Under the pieces are notes generated by a model. That model saw nothing but the letters and a program-made list of their open reading frames with translations, was not told where the DNA came from and ran no database searches. Made by a program: the position numbers and the translations under genes. Below, one piece after another: positions 42,527-52,030 of a DNA stretch of 64,000 bases (position 1 is its first letter; every line of letters begins with the position of its first letter). The stretch comes from CALGYY01 sp963678485 (lineage in GTDB: Bacteria > Bacteroidota > Bacteroidia > Bacteroidales > CAIWKO01): positions 1,426,001-1,490,000 of the forward strand of contig OY782882.1 in NCBI GenBank assembly GCA_963678485.1. Direction: 5' to 3'.

Positions 42527-43276
42527 ATGACACAAGGCCGCATTAGTTTGATAAACACTTGCACGAAGCGCGTTTTAATGAGCACGCTTCTCTTGCTGAG
42601 CCTTGTTTGTGGCAAGAGTAATGCGCAGCAGGTGCTGCTTACTCACAATGTCCTTGCTGATACTGCCCAACAAGCCTTTGGACAAAACATGCGCAATTTT
42701 GTTCACGCATTTGGTGCTGTGGGTATCATGGCAGGTCCTTCTTCAAAAGCAGGTGCAGATATGATTTATGTGATGTCGGCCAATATCGAAGCAGGTGTTC
42801 GCTACAAATTGAAAATTGCACGCTACTATTCCATGGGGCTTGATCTTTCGTATAATTTATACAGTTACAAGATTAAACAAAACCAGCAGAAAATCTTACC
42901 TGATACGGTACAACATAATGCTGAACGCTTTTTGTTCAGTAATCTTACCCTTGGCTATTTCAATCGTTTCAATTTAGGACGCACAGGAAACTATATCGGA
43001 AAATTTGTCGATCTGGGTGTTTATGGTGATTGGGTGCATTATGCGGATTGTTATACACGTGATAAGTTGAGTAATGGAACCACTGTACGTTCGCATACTT
43101 CAGGCTTAGACTATATCAACGATTTTCAATACGGTGTTTATGCACACTTTGGCATTACGCGATATGTGTTCGAAGTTAAATATCGACTTTCGGATTATTT
43201 TCACAGCAAGGCTTCTTATCCGGAATTACCACGATGGACTTTTGGCGTACAAGTAGGTATTCACAAAGTTAATTAA
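42527..43276 (+). CDS. Exported outer-membrane-barrel-like protein
   Basis: A 249-residue protein starting at ATG 42527, two bases past the protease stop. The signal peptide has a longer-than-usual N-region and ends GKSNAQ. The mature part shows repeated amphipathic strands (MIYVMSANIEAGVRYKLKIARYYSMGLDLSYNLYSYKI, FLFSNLTLGYFNRFNLG, YGVYAHFGITRYVFEVKYRLSDYF, RWTFGVQVGIHKV), the profile of an 8-12 strand outer membrane barrel. Co-transcription with the upstream protease is very likely. Confidence 0.7.
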   Translation: MTQGRISLINTCTKRVLMSTLLLLSLVCGKSNAQQVLLTHNVLADTAQQAFGQNMRNFVHAFGAVGIMAGPSSKAGADMIYVMSANIEAGVRYKLKIARYYSMGLDLSYNLYSYKIKQNQQKILPDTVQHNAERFLFSNLTLGYFNRFNLGRTGNYIGKFVDLGVYGDWVHYADCYTRDKLSNGTTVRSHTSGLDYINDFQYGVYAHFGITRYVFEVKYRLSDYFHSKASYPELPRWTFGVQVGIHKVN

Positions 43277-43283
43277 TGCACTC

Positions 43284-44045
43284 ATGACATTTGATTTCTC
43301 GAACAAGACGGTTCTAATCACAGGTGCTTCCCGGGGAATAGGACGAAAAACTGCAGAGATGTTTGCATCTGCTGGAGCCAATGTTATCATTCACTATCTC
43401 CATAATGAAAAAGCGGCTAAATCATGCCTGAATGCGCTCAAACCGGGCAATCATCATTTGCTTGCGGCTCCCTTAGATACAACAATTGGCATTGTAAGCC
43501 TTGCAGAAAAAGCCATTCAAATGGCGGGACGTATCGATCTTCTTATTAATAATGCCGGCATCTACGAAGAATGTGACCTTACCCACGAAGGCATGGCTTC
43601 CTGGATGAGCCATTGGGAGCGCACTATTCAAATCAATCTCACTGCATCATCACACTTATCATATCTTATTTCAAACCATATGATATCCATGGGTGGCGGA
43701 AAGATTATCAACATTTCCTCCCGGGGTGCATTTCGCGGAGAGCCCATGGCGCCTGCCTATGCAGCATCTAAAGCTGGCATGAATGCGTTTGGTCAATCAT
43801 TAGCCAAAGCCCTTGCTCCACACAAGGTATATGTCTACATGGTCGCCCCCGGATTTGTTGAAACTGAAATGTCGCGTGCCGCACTTGACGGGCCATTCGG
43901 TAACGATATCCGAAATCAAAGTCCGTTTGGAAGAGTCGCCACAACACAGGATATTGCACACGCAGTCCTAATGCTGGCTTCTGATGGCAATGAATTTATG
44001 ACCGGAACTATTGTTGATGTAAACGGCGCTTCTTACCTGAGATAA
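43284..44045 (+). CDS. Short-chain dehydrogenase/reductase (SDR family, FabG-like)
   Basis: A 253-residue classical SDR. It has the cofactor-binding TGASRGIG (residues 14-21), NNAG at about 88-91, catalytic Ser in NISSRGAF, and YAASK (Tyr and Lys) with the downstream PGFVETEMSRA. HYLHNEKAAKS after the second strand suggests preference for NADP(H), as in FabG. The substrate cannot be told; 3-oxoacyl carrier protein or a sugar/alcohol are typical. Seven bases separate it from the barrel gene, so it may be the last gene of a protease-barrel-SDR unit. Confidence 0.9.
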   Translation: MTFDFSNKTVLITGASRGIGRKTAEMFASAGANVIIHYLHNEKAAKSCLNALKPGNHHLLAAPLDTTIGIVSLAEKAIQMAGRIDLLINNAGIYEECDLTHEGMASWMSHWERTIQINLTASSHLSYLISNHMISMGGGKIINISSRGAFRGEPMAPAYAASKAGMNAFGQSLAKALAPHKVYVYMVAPGFVETEMSRAALDGPFGNDIRNQSPFGRVATTQDIAHAVLMLASDGNEFMTGTIVDVNGASYLR

Positions 44046-44308
44046 TTGGGGAATATCAGTTTTTTTTAGTGGTTGAAAGAGATCAAACTGAGAACTTGAT
44101 GAGCAAAGACTTTGCATAGAAAATAATAGTTATTATAACTGTTCTTTAAAGAAGAATGTTACAAATCCATAAAAATTAATGCCAATTGCCACTCATATTA
44201 TTGAATCAAAAATGATATAGCGATTTAAGCATCGAATATTAAAAAGTAAAATAGTCAATTACTCGTTTAATTTTGGATTCTTTTTCTATCAGGAATTCTT
44301 GCAATGTA

Positions 44309-44626
44309 ATTGTTCAGAGCGTGTGCGCGGGCCTGTCAAAGCAAGCGGGCGTGGGCGGGCTGTGAATCGTCAACGGCACGCAAATCCGCAAGGGGCCAGA
44401 CAGCGGCTTTTTCGCTGTCGGCTCTGTCGAAAACGACAAAAAGAAAATTCAATGAGCGAAATGAAGTTTATTATCTAATTCAAGAACTGCCGTCAATTGG
44501 CGTTTTCGGCACTACCTTGCGTGATTTGCGGCCATTGGTGAGAGCGGGGGGATAGCATTTTGCTTTGACTAGAATTTTGGTTTCACCTTTTGTTCATGCA
44601 AAAGGTGGAATTCAAAGAAAATAAAC
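44309..44626 (+). repeat. 320-bp dispersed repeat, copy 1
   Basis: This G/C-rich block recurs, inverted and highly similar, at 56760-57073. It contains an 81-codon open frame that is conserved between copies, but the composition (Ala/Arg/Ser rich) and lack of a start region suggest it is not a protein gene. The block closes with a hairpin, CACCTTTTG / CAAAAGGTG (44583-44608). The surrounding 44046-44308 and 44627-44857 are A/T-rich and show no gene. Confidence 0.7.
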
Positions 44627-44857
44627 AACATATTTAGTTTTGCTCTAATTAAATACGACAATTAATTTGGCCCCTTGCATATTACAGTGCATCTCCCAAA
44701 AAAACAGTATTAAAATAGAAACCCACAAATCAATGAATAACTATTTCAATTATGCTCACTGTCGCATAATTCGAATTGAACATATCAAATGAAACATTGA
44801 TAAGCACACATACCTCAACAACGAAATAAACTATAAAGAAATCGCCAATTCACAACA

Positions 44858-45886
44858 TCAATAGAAGACCTGAACAATCAAACAGCCCTCATTCTGATTA
44901 GGAGAGGTAGTATTCCCTCCAGCGTAGAAATTATCAAAAGCATACTTGCATCCTCTCACAGTGAAGGTATGACTTCCCGCAGTGACATTGGCATAGGCCA
45001 CCATCGACCAGGGTGCAATGGTTTGTGTAAAACCAGATGGATCTGTAACGTCAATTGTTTGCAATGCCTGAGGCAGTAGTACACCATCGATAAAAATCCC
45101 AATATGTACCCCTGAACCGGCATTAGCCCCAGAGGTTGTTTCAAGTGAACCTGTAGTGAAAATGGCTACCATAGCGGCTGCGGTAAAATTAATTGTGACT
45201 GAAAGTCCAGAAACTTGCGTAAATGTGGGATATGTCGTACTAATCAAAGTACGTGTTGAATATGCGCCCTGAAAAGAAACAGTAACCACGCCTGTAGGAC
45301 CTGTTGGTCCCTGCGTTCCTGCTCCGGTTGGGCCAGTATGACCAATTGCTCCGGCAGCACCCGCGGGACCGGCAGGACCAGCTGCTCCGGCGGGACCCGT
45401 TGGACCAGCAGTACCAGCTACGCCTGTCGGGCCTGTAGGACCCGGAACTCCAACACCTGTCCCTGAAGGACCTGTAACACCTTGTATTCCCTGTGGACCT
45501 GCGGGACCGGCAGCGCCAGCAACACCCTGTGGACCGGTAGGACCAGTAACACCAACACTTCCGGAGCCTCCATCACACAAAGATCTCCATGTGGCAGTTA
45601 CGGAACTGTAGAAAAATACACATAATAAATCGGTATCATAAACCATCAAGCCATTGGCGGGATTCAAAATAGCCAGACGCTGTGCAGAACTCAAGCGTGG
45701 AATCAATACGCCTTTATCAGAGGCATCAACATCAAGTGCTGCAGATGGATGAGGATTTGCTCCGGTGGAATTAATCCCAACATTATTTTGTGCCATTAAT
45801 TGGGGTGTTCCGACTGTCAGGAAACCTGCAATTAACAACATGAATATGGCAATAAATAGTATGTTCCCAGAATTAATATTTCTCAT
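44858..45886 (-). CDS. Exported collagen-like (Gly-X-Y) repeat protein
   Basis: A 342-residue protein with a signal peptide (ending about TPQLMAQ) and a first domain common in Bacteroidota surface proteins (NVGINSTGANPHPSAALDVDASDKGVLIPRLSSAQR ... NPANGLMVYDTDL). A triple-helix region follows (about 108-203) made of GPTGPxG, GPAGPQG and GPTGPTG units. The C-terminal about 130 residues form a C1q/TNF-like beta domain (GAYSTRTLISTTYPTFTQVSG ... GSHTFTVRGC). It probably forms a trimeric stalk with a globular head at the cell surface. It has no T9SS domain. CAAATATA upstream (45952-45959) is a TATATTTG -7 box on the minus strand. Confidence 0.85.
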   Translation of the reverse strand: MRNINSGNILFIAIFMLLIAGFLTVGTPQLMAQNNVGINSTGANPHPSAALDVDASDKGVLIPRLSSAQRLAILNPANGLMVYDTDLLCVFFYSSVTATWRSLCDGGSGSVGVTGPTGPQGVAGAAGPAGPQGIQGVTGPSGTGVGVPGPTGPTGVAGTAGPTGPAGAAGPAGPAGAAGAIGHTGPTGAGTQGPTGPTGVVTVSFQGAYSTRTLISTTYPTFTQVSGLSVTINFTAAAMVAIFTTGSLETTSGANAGSGVHIGIFIDGVLLPQALQTIDVTDPSGFTQTIAPWSMVAYANVTAGSHTFTVRGCKYAFDNFYAGGNTTSPNQNEGCLIVQVFY

Positions 45887-46002
45887 AGTAGGTCATTGTT
45901 TAGTTCTATTGCGCTATTATGACGCAAATTTATCGTTGAGGGTTGTTTGTACAAATATAAATAATTAGGCAAACATAGCTAAATATTTTGACCACTCTAT
46001 AC

Positions 46003-46053
46003 ATAAAAACAGCATTCACCGGCGTATATTATTCCGCGTGCGATGAATGCTGT
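46003..46053 (-). terminator. Intrinsic terminator of the beta-oxidation gene run
   Basis: A perfect 10-bp inverted repeat (ACAGCATTCA 46009-46018 with TGAATGCTGT 46044-46053) with a 25-base loop is followed on the minus strand by TTTT. It lies about 43 bases beyond the stop of the thiolase gene. Confidence 0.65.
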
Positions 46054-46095
46054 GGAGTGTAGCTTATTGAATAATGCGAAGGTAAGCGAGTACCT

Positions 46096-47337
46096 TTATA
46101 ACTTTTTCAGAACCAAAGAAACTAAGGTTTTATCGTCGCCCCCCATATTTACTGTTAGTCCATATGGTTTCTCAGCCGGTATGTTTATCTGAGCATTTCC
46201 CGCTCTTCCGGTAAACTGTTCCCAAAGGGTAACGGCCTGATGCACGCCGGTAGCTCCAGTGGGATGTCCCCACCCAATGAGACCTCCAGTAGTATTAAAA
46301 GGAATTTTGCCGTCTCTGGCGGTATTCCCGGCTGCAACAAATGCTGCACCTTCCCCATGTTTGGCAAGTCCCATGGCTTCAACCGCAAGAACGCCAGCAA
46401 TTGTAAAGCAATCGTGCGTTTCAACAGTAGCAACATCTTTCATTTCAATACCGGCTGATTTCAATGCCTCAGCAACTGCTTTTGAAGTCGTGCTCATCTT
46501 TGTCAGATCCTCAGGAGCACGAGTGATATCATCAACCACATGTCCCCAACCAACAAGCTCTACTGCATCTTTCAATGCAATTCCGCATTTTTTCAAACCT
46601 TCTTCCGAAAGGATAGCGATGGATGAAGCACCATCGGAAACCTTAGAGCAATCAAATACATTCAGATGATCAACAAAGGATTTTGGATTGGGCTCCATCA
46701 TTCCTACAGCGTCTATATCTTTGGTGCTATTATGAAATTCCTGAGCAGTATCGCATAACCTTGCATTTTCAATAGCATTACGATACCAACGTGCCAAACC
46801 TTTGCGTGTAGCCTCTTTCCCGAATTTTTCATAATACGCTCCTGCCCGATTACTAAATTGTCCCGGGAAAAAATAAGCATGTCCATTCTTGCGCTCTTTG
46901 AACCATCCTGCACCGGCCAGAATATCTGCACCGTAAATCGCCTTCACTGTATTCTGAACTTCAACACCCATACAAAGCACCACATCTGCAGTCTCAGCAA
47001 GTACTGAGCGTATCCCATACATTAATGCCAATCCCCCCGAACAACAGGCACCTTCAACACGAGTTGATGGTTTGTTGCGCAATCCTTCATCAATCATTCC
47101 CATAAAGGCACCTAGATGCGCTTGCTTGTTAAAACGACTTGCCATGAAATTACCAATCACACATTCATCCACATTCTTTGCACCACCAATCATTGCAAGT
47201 GTTCCAAGTCCGGCTTCTTTGATATAATGTTCCAGTCCCGGTCGTTCCTTTTTTGGATTGAATTCTTTACGTCCGGTTCCCATGGCGATGGTATTAAAAC
47301 CGGCAGCCAAATATATTTTTTTCCTTAATTTTTGCAT
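46096..47337 (-). CDS. Thiolase (acetyl-CoA acyltransferase-like)
   Basis: A 413-residue thiolase that cleaves 3-ketoacyl-CoA with CoA, or condenses acetyl-CoA. The nucleophile lies in VEGACCSGGLAL (C98/C99), followed by ADVVLCMGVEVQ, the His-containing THDCFTIAGV and the closing GGLIGWGHPTGATG with LTVNMGGDDKT at the C-terminus. The SCP2-thiolase subgroup is the best match. Twenty-four bases separate it from the dehydrogenase gene upstream, and it is the last gene of the run before a terminator. Confidence 0.9.
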   Translation of the reverse strand: MQKLRKKIYLAAGFNTIAMGTGRKEFNPKKERPGLEHYIKEAGLGTLAMIGGAKNVDECVIGNFMASRFNKQAHLGAFMGMIDEGLRNKPSTRVEGACCSGGLALMYGIRSVLAETADVVLCMGVEVQNTVKAIYGADILAGAGWFKERKNGHAYFFPGQFSNRAGAYYEKFGKEATRKGLARWYRNAIENARLCDTAQEFHNSTKDIDAVGMMEPNPKSFVDHLNVFDCSKVSDGASSIAILSEEGLKKCGIALKDAVELVGWGHVVDDITRAPEDLTKMSTTSKAVAEALKSAGIEMKDVATVETHDCFTIAGVLAVEAMGLAKHGEGAAFVAAGNTARDGKIPFNTTGGLIGWGHPTGATGVHQAVTLWEQFTGRAGNAQINIPAEKPYGLTVNMGGDDKTLVSLVLKKL

Positions 47338-47361
47338 GAAGAAATCTCCTGTTATTTTGGG

Positions 47362-48699
47362 TTAATCAAGATAAGAATTAATAGGACCATAAGCATGGAA
47401 GAAACCGGTAAGCAGCACCGTATTCACATCCTCAGCATTTTGTGCAACGCCTGAATTTACGAGCAATTGCCCAATTTCCTTCGACCGCTTTGCATAGGCT
47501 CTGGCCATTTGTGCACCAACGCTATCCATGTCCTTTAATTCTGTAAAATACTTTTTAAATACCTCATCCCTGTTAGGCTTGCCTACAACCGCTTTCCATT
47601 GAACAATAGACGCAGGTACCTGCCCAAGTTTAGCATCGCAACGTGCCTGAATTCCTTCGATAGGAACATATGATTTTTTCGTCGGATCAAAGATGGCAAC
47701 AGGCCGTCCCTTCTCATATTTCAAAAAGCCATCCTTTTGTGAACCGTCAGAATTTTGTCCACCTTTAACACCCATGTCCATAATTTTATCAAGCAATGGA
47801 CTATGAAGATTTTCATCTTTTAAATATGGATTCATAACATTCATGATGAATCGCACTACATCAACCCCTACATAATCGATTAGTTGAAAGATACCCATCG
47901 GACGAATTAAATAATCCTGACTCACTTTATTAATCATGAACACCGCCTCTGCAAAGCCCATTTCTGCAGAGAGTTTTTCAGCTTCAGTAATGCCATAAAG
48001 CGCATCACGCATAAAATGTCCATTACCAATAAAACCTGCGTAATCGTTGGATGGAACGATTATCTTTTTTAGATTTTTTGCATAAAGCTTCGCAAATTCA
48101 ACCATCTCAGCTTTGGTCTCTTTTGTAATGATGAGCTCAACCAGCTTTTGAACCGCGGGAGGATTGTAAAAGTGAAATCCTAACACACGTCCGCCCAGTT
48201 TTGCCTGCTCATCCAGCTCATGAATGGGTATGGAAGAAGTATTGGTAAACACCCAAGGATCCTTACTGCTATTGGTAAAAATCTGACTAAGTATCTTCAC
48301 CTTTAAGGGCATATTTTCGATAATGGCTTCGAAGATAAGTGTGGATTCATAGGCAGATTCCAGCGTAGTGACCGGTCGTACGATGTTCATCACATCAAAA
48401 ACATATTGGTCGATAATTTCACCATTCTCAATTAAATCGGCACGATGAGCATAAACAGCCCGCAGCTGATTCACTTTTTTCTCGGCGACTTTTACGACTT
48501 GTGCTTTTAGATACCGCATTAAACCTGATAGTCCAGCATGCGAAACATCCATGGCATTTAACACAAACTGTTTATCCTTATTCTCCGGTTTTAAGCTAAG
48601 ATCGGCCATTTCAACGGCAGTCAGGAGTAAGATCCCGCTACCCATTTTACCGGCCGCGCCAAGCACCGTAACATGTTGCAATCTTTCTTCGTAATTCAT
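47362..48699 (-). CDS. 3-hydroxyacyl-CoA dehydrogenase family protein
   Basis: A 445-residue NAD-dependent dehydrogenase of fatty-acid oxidation. The Rossmann fingerprint VTVLGAAGKMGSGI is at residues 10-23, the acidic end of the second strand is replaced by a longer insertion, and the family core FTNTSSIPIHEL ... GFHFYNPPAVQKLVELI contains the catalytic His region. The C-terminal helical domain includes SNDYAGFIGNGHFMRDALYGI and RPMGIFQLIDYVGVDV. No hydratase domain is fused; a separate enoyl-CoA hydratase gene lies just upstream (64 bases). Confidence 0.88.
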   Translation of the reverse strand: MNYEERLQHVTVLGAAGKMGSGILLLTAVEMADLSLKPENKDKQFVLNAMDVSHAGLSGLMRYLKAQVVKVAEKKVNQLRAVYAHRADLIENGEIIDQYVFDVMNIVRPVTTLESAYESTLIFEAIIENMPLKVKILSQIFTNSSKDPWVFTNTSSIPIHELDEQAKLGGRVLGFHFYNPPAVQKLVELIITKETKAEMVEFAKLYAKNLKKIIVPSNDYAGFIGNGHFMRDALYGITEAEKLSAEMGFAEAVFMINKVSQDYLIRPMGIFQLIDYVGVDVVRFIMNVMNPYLKDENLHSPLLDKIMDMGVKGGQNSDGSQKDGFLKYEKGRPVAIFDPTKKSYVPIEGIQARCDAKLGQVPASIVQWKAVVGKPNRDEVFKKYFTELKDMDSVGAQMARAYAKRSKEIGQLLVNSGVAQNAEDVNTVLLTGFFHAYGPINSYLD

Positions 48700-48763
48700 A
48701 TTTATACGTTTTTATTATTTTTATATTATGATATAGTATTTGTTTTAATATTAAAATATTGAC

Positions 48764-49531
48764 TTACCAATTCGGTTTGCGCTTCTCGAGAAATGCCTTC
48801 ATTCCTTCCTCTCCTTCAGCTTTGAACAGGGTTCCGAATTCCGTTGATTCTAACTTACTGCCCTCAGTAAAATCAAGTGATAATCCTTTACGTGTAACAG
48901 ATTTTACTTTTTTAATAGATTGCGGACCTTTGGAGGCAATTTTTTTTGCAATTTCTATGGTTGCTGTAAGCAAATTTTCGGGCTCTGTTACTTTTTGCAC
49001 CAATCCCATACGTAATGCTTCATCAGCAGTAATGGCATCAGCAGTCATTAACAAATACAATGCATTTCCAAGTCCGATTAAACGCGCTAAACGCTGTGTT
49101 CCGGCATAACCGGGAATCAATCCCAGGTTAACTTCTGGCTGACCGAATTTTGCTTTATTACTTGCAATGCGGAAATCACAGGCTAACGATAATTCACAGC
49201 CGCCACCTAATGCGAATCCATTCACTGCAGCAATTACAGGTATTGAAAGCTGTTCGATACGATCGAAGGTCCGTTGTCCGCATTCGGAAAATGCGATACC
49301 TTCGGCAGGACTCATATGTACCATTTCCGAAATATCAGCACCGGCAACAAAAGCTTTGCCTTCACCAGTGAGAATCATTACACGAATTTCAGATCGAGTT
49401 TCCAGCTCATCCAGAAAGGCATTTAGCTCTTTAAAAAAAGCAGAATTAAGTGCATTCATCGCCTCAGGGCGACTGATCGTCACTATGGCAATACCTTCCT
49501 GAACTTCAGGTTTTAAAATCTTGTAATCCAT
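48764..49531 (-). CDS. Enoyl-CoA hydratase/isomerase family (crotonase)
   Basis: A 255-residue crotonase that hydrates 2-enoyl-CoA in beta-oxidation. The oxyanion-hole motif is AFVAGADISEM, and the catalytic Glu residues are in NGFALGGGCELSLACDFRIAS and GQPEVNLGLIPGYAGTQRL. Downstream DEALRMGLVQKV and the C-terminal EGMKAFLEKRKP are typical. It sits ahead of the dehydrogenase and thiolase genes on the same strand, with a -7 box 28 bases upstream, so it probably starts a three-gene beta-oxidation operon. Confidence 0.93.
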   Translation of the reverse strand: MDYKILKPEVQEGIAIVTISRPEAMNALNSAFFKELNAFLDELETRSEIRVMILTGEGKAFVAGADISEMVHMSPAEGIAFSECGQRTFDRIEQLSIPVIAAVNGFALGGGCELSLACDFRIASNKAKFGQPEVNLGLIPGYAGTQRLARLIGLGNALYLLMTADAITADEALRMGLVQKVTEPENLLTATIEIAKKIASKGPQSIKKVKSVTRKGLSLDFTEGSKLESTEFGTLFKAEGEEGMKAFLEKRKPNW

Positions 49532-49558
49532 AATTATGGTTTGGTTTGTAGTGAGTTA

Positions 49559-49566
49559 CAAAAGTA
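49559..49566 (-). promoter_or_regulatory. -7 promoter box (TACTTTTG) of the beta-oxidation operon
   Basis: An exact TAnnTTTG on the minus strand, 28 bases before the ATG of the enoyl-CoA hydratase at 49531. The -33 element is not clear. Confidence 0.5.
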
Positions 49567-49642
49567 AAAAAAAGCAAGTAGACCCTTCTTTTGGCTACGT
49601 TAAAATTTCTTAAGATGTGAGACATCTCACAAAGAAATGCGA

Positions 49643-52030
49643 TTATTTCTTTTCAATAATTCCGCTTTTACCGTTAAGCACAATCAAATCCCCATCCTTA
49701 AGAAACGTCTTGGCTCCCTTTGCTCCTACGATCGCGGGGATTCCGTATTCACGTGCGACCACAGCCCCGTGCGAAAGCGGACTACCAATCTCAGTGATAA
49801 GTCCTGCAATTATACTAAAGTATGGAGTCCATCCAATATCTGTAAAAGAAGCGACCATAATTTCTCCTTGCTGAAGCGATGCTGCTTGTGTCAGCGAATT
49901 TACAATGCGTACTCGTCCTTCCACAATACCACTACTTACCGGGGTTCCCTTAAGCTGACCTTCGCTTAGTACAAACGGCAACTCTTCCTGCAATGGTTCA
50001 GGAATTCCAAAACAGACCTCATCAAAAACCATTGCATCCATTTCGGGAAGCAGCTCTCTGCGGCGATTTGCAATTCGTTTCCATTTCGAGTCGGCTGTTT
50101 CCAACAACTGACCTATTTCTTCATGAGTTAAAAAATAAATCTGATCCGTATCATCCAATAATGCCGCATCCTTCATCTGTGTTGCAAGTAAGCGATAACG
50201 CTTACGTACTGTGTTAACCATTTTTATCGAATAGGCTTTTGATGCTTCTCTTCTCGAGACTGCTTTGCGGGCAGTAGTGATTAAGGACATCAGTATGCGC
50301 TTTTTCAACCATGACAGATTAGCCGGTAATGCAGCCGTTCCCGATTCGGGTAATGACTGTTGTGATCTGCATGCGCCCACACGCACGCGGGTTTGCAATA
50401 TCTGAACAATTTGCAAAGGGTCTTCTTCCCAGGTCTTTTCTCTGAGTTCTGATTCACGTACACAGCGATGACCATGACGTTCAATGAAACTTTTATAATG
50501 ATCCAAAATGTTTGCAGGCGCATCCGTTTGCAACATCATTAATGCATGATCCAACGGTGCATTGATAAAGCGCTCTGAGAAATTTGTATCCTCGTGAATT
50601 AATTCTGCAAATGCTTCCAACGATTTGACTGCATCGGCACTTTCAATTTCAGGAATGTTCAGCAAAAGCATGGTTGCTGTGTGATGATCAGCAGCCTCAG
50701 GCCTACGTTCACTGCCAATCATTATTCGCATGAATGCAGAGTACAATCCGCCCGATTGTGCGGAAGTGCTCAAATGAAGTTCGAATCCCACACCCAGATC
50801 GAACTGCGCATTACTCAAATTGCGATATAATTCATGCATATCAGTACCGGCCTCTATATGATATGCATTCGCCAGACACATCAGCTTTTTCAAATGCCTG
50901 GCCGCTTTCGCAGAATGCATAATCTGTCGGGCAAAATTGTAGATTTGCTTTGGTAAATACGTAGTGCTTTGATTCGTCAATCCGGGGATTGATTTTCCGC
51001 AGATCGCGAACTGCACATCCTCAGCCTTATTTAGCCATATGTTCTTCGGATAGTCCATCATATGTGTCATATTGATGAATAGCCGATTGTAGAACATTTG
51101 TATATACTGTGGTGCTTTACGATTCTTCATATTGAAAACGCCACAACTCGCTGCCAGCGCTGTCATCCCGTAATCGATGGCTTCAGCACTTACAGAATAA
51201 GTAAGGGGTGTTGCAACACCGGGCATCATCTCACCTATGTTTCCTAAGGTCCACACATCAGTACTTGTGCCTTTCACCGTGTCCAGTTCGTTATAATGCA
51301 CAGTATCCAATGTTGTGACCGGCCTAACTTGCAGCCAATGCAATTTACCTTTGTGATCGATGGCCCATTCCATATCAACGGCTGTACCTGCATTGGCTTC
51401 AGCAGATAGCACACCATTCAGAATTTCTCGCAGATGCTCCTCACTTATGAAATGCTTATTCTTTTCTATTTCCTTACGAATATTAGAACCACTGCGGAAC
51501 ACCTCGTAATGCGCGGCGTCAAGCATACCACTTACCAGCGCCTCTCCTTTACCAGCAACGGCATTCACCACTATCATATCGCGGCGGTGATTTACGGGAT
51601 TTACAGAAAAAACGACACCTGCAAATTGTGCATCTACCATGTTTTGAATAATCACCGAAATGCGAAGATCAGATTCAGTAAGCATATTCTCTGAATACGA
51701 TTGCACACGCCCTGTCTCAGCAGCTTCAATGCATTGCACGATGGCTGATTTAATTTCTTCGTAAGATTTCAAATCGAGATAACTCTCAAACTGTCCTGCA
51801 AAAGAGGCCAGAGAACCATCTTCACTAACCGCTGAGGACCTCACTGCTTTAGGCCCTGCACCTAGGCTTGCAAGATGCTTCTGAATGAGATTGTCATCAA
51901 GTTCGTTGACCTCAGGATGAATCAAAACGAAGGCTTCCGGAACATTGAAACCCTGATCTTTCAAGGTTTTCAGCCCTTTTGCTTTCCCTCCTACCAATTC
52001 ATCCGTTAGCTCGCTTATTGCTTTAATCAT
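49643..52030 (-). CDS. PEP-synthase/rifampin-phosphotransferase-like enzyme
   Basis: A 795-residue protein. The N-terminal ATP-grasp half has GGKAKGLKTL, VRSSAVSEDGSLASFAGQFESYLDL, the MVDAQFAGVVFSVNPV loop and WAIDHKGKLHWLQVRPVTTLD. A long helical middle follows. The C-terminal swivelling phosphohistidine domain has GTPVSSGIVEGRVRIV, the phospho-acceptor His in PLSHGAVVAREYGIPAIVG and a terminal VLNGKSGII. No PEP/pyruvate TIM barrel is present, unlike true PpsA, so it resembles rifampin phosphotransferases that transfer the ATP beta-phosphate to a small acceptor. Its ATG overlaps the gene behind it by four bases (ATGA), suggesting a shared task. Confidence 0.82.
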   Translation of the reverse strand: MIKAISELTDELVGGKAKGLKTLKDQGFNVPEAFVLIHPEVNELDDNLIQKHLASLGAGPKAVRSSAVSEDGSLASFAGQFESYLDLKSYEEIKSAIVQCIEAAETGRVQSYSENMLTESDLRISVIIQNMVDAQFAGVVFSVNPVNHRRDMIVVNAVAGKGEALVSGMLDAAHYEVFRSGSNIRKEIEKNKHFISEEHLREILNGVLSAEANAGTAVDMEWAIDHKGKLHWLQVRPVTTLDTVHYNELDTVKGTSTDVWTLGNIGEMMPGVATPLTYSVSAEAIDYGMTALAASCGVFNMKNRKAPQYIQMFYNRLFINMTHMMDYPKNIWLNKAEDVQFAICGKSIPGLTNQSTTYLPKQIYNFARQIMHSAKAARHLKKLMCLANAYHIEAGTDMHELYRNLSNAQFDLGVGFELHLSTSAQSGGLYSAFMRIMIGSERRPEAADHHTATMLLLNIPEIESADAVKSLEAFAELIHEDTNFSERFINAPLDHALMMLQTDAPANILDHYKSFIERHGHRCVRESELREKTWEEDPLQIVQILQTRVRVGACRSQQSLPESGTAALPANLSWLKKRILMSLITTARKAVSRREASKAYSIKMVNTVRKRYRLLATQMKDAALLDDTDQIYFLTHEEIGQLLETADSKWKRIANRRRELLPEMDAMVFDEVCFGIPEPLQEELPFVLSEGQLKGTPVSSGIVEGRVRIVNSLTQAASLQQGEIMVASFTDIGWTPYFSIIAGLITEIGSPLSHGAVVAREYGIPAIVGAKGAKTFLKDGDLIVLNGKSGIIEKK

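Noticed and set aside
44310..44555. Protein-coding gene inside the 320-bp repeat (also 56829-57080)
   Set aside because: Although the frame is open in both copies, the high similarity covers the entire repeat including non-coding flanks and hairpin, and the Arg/Ala/Ser-rich product has no homology-like features.
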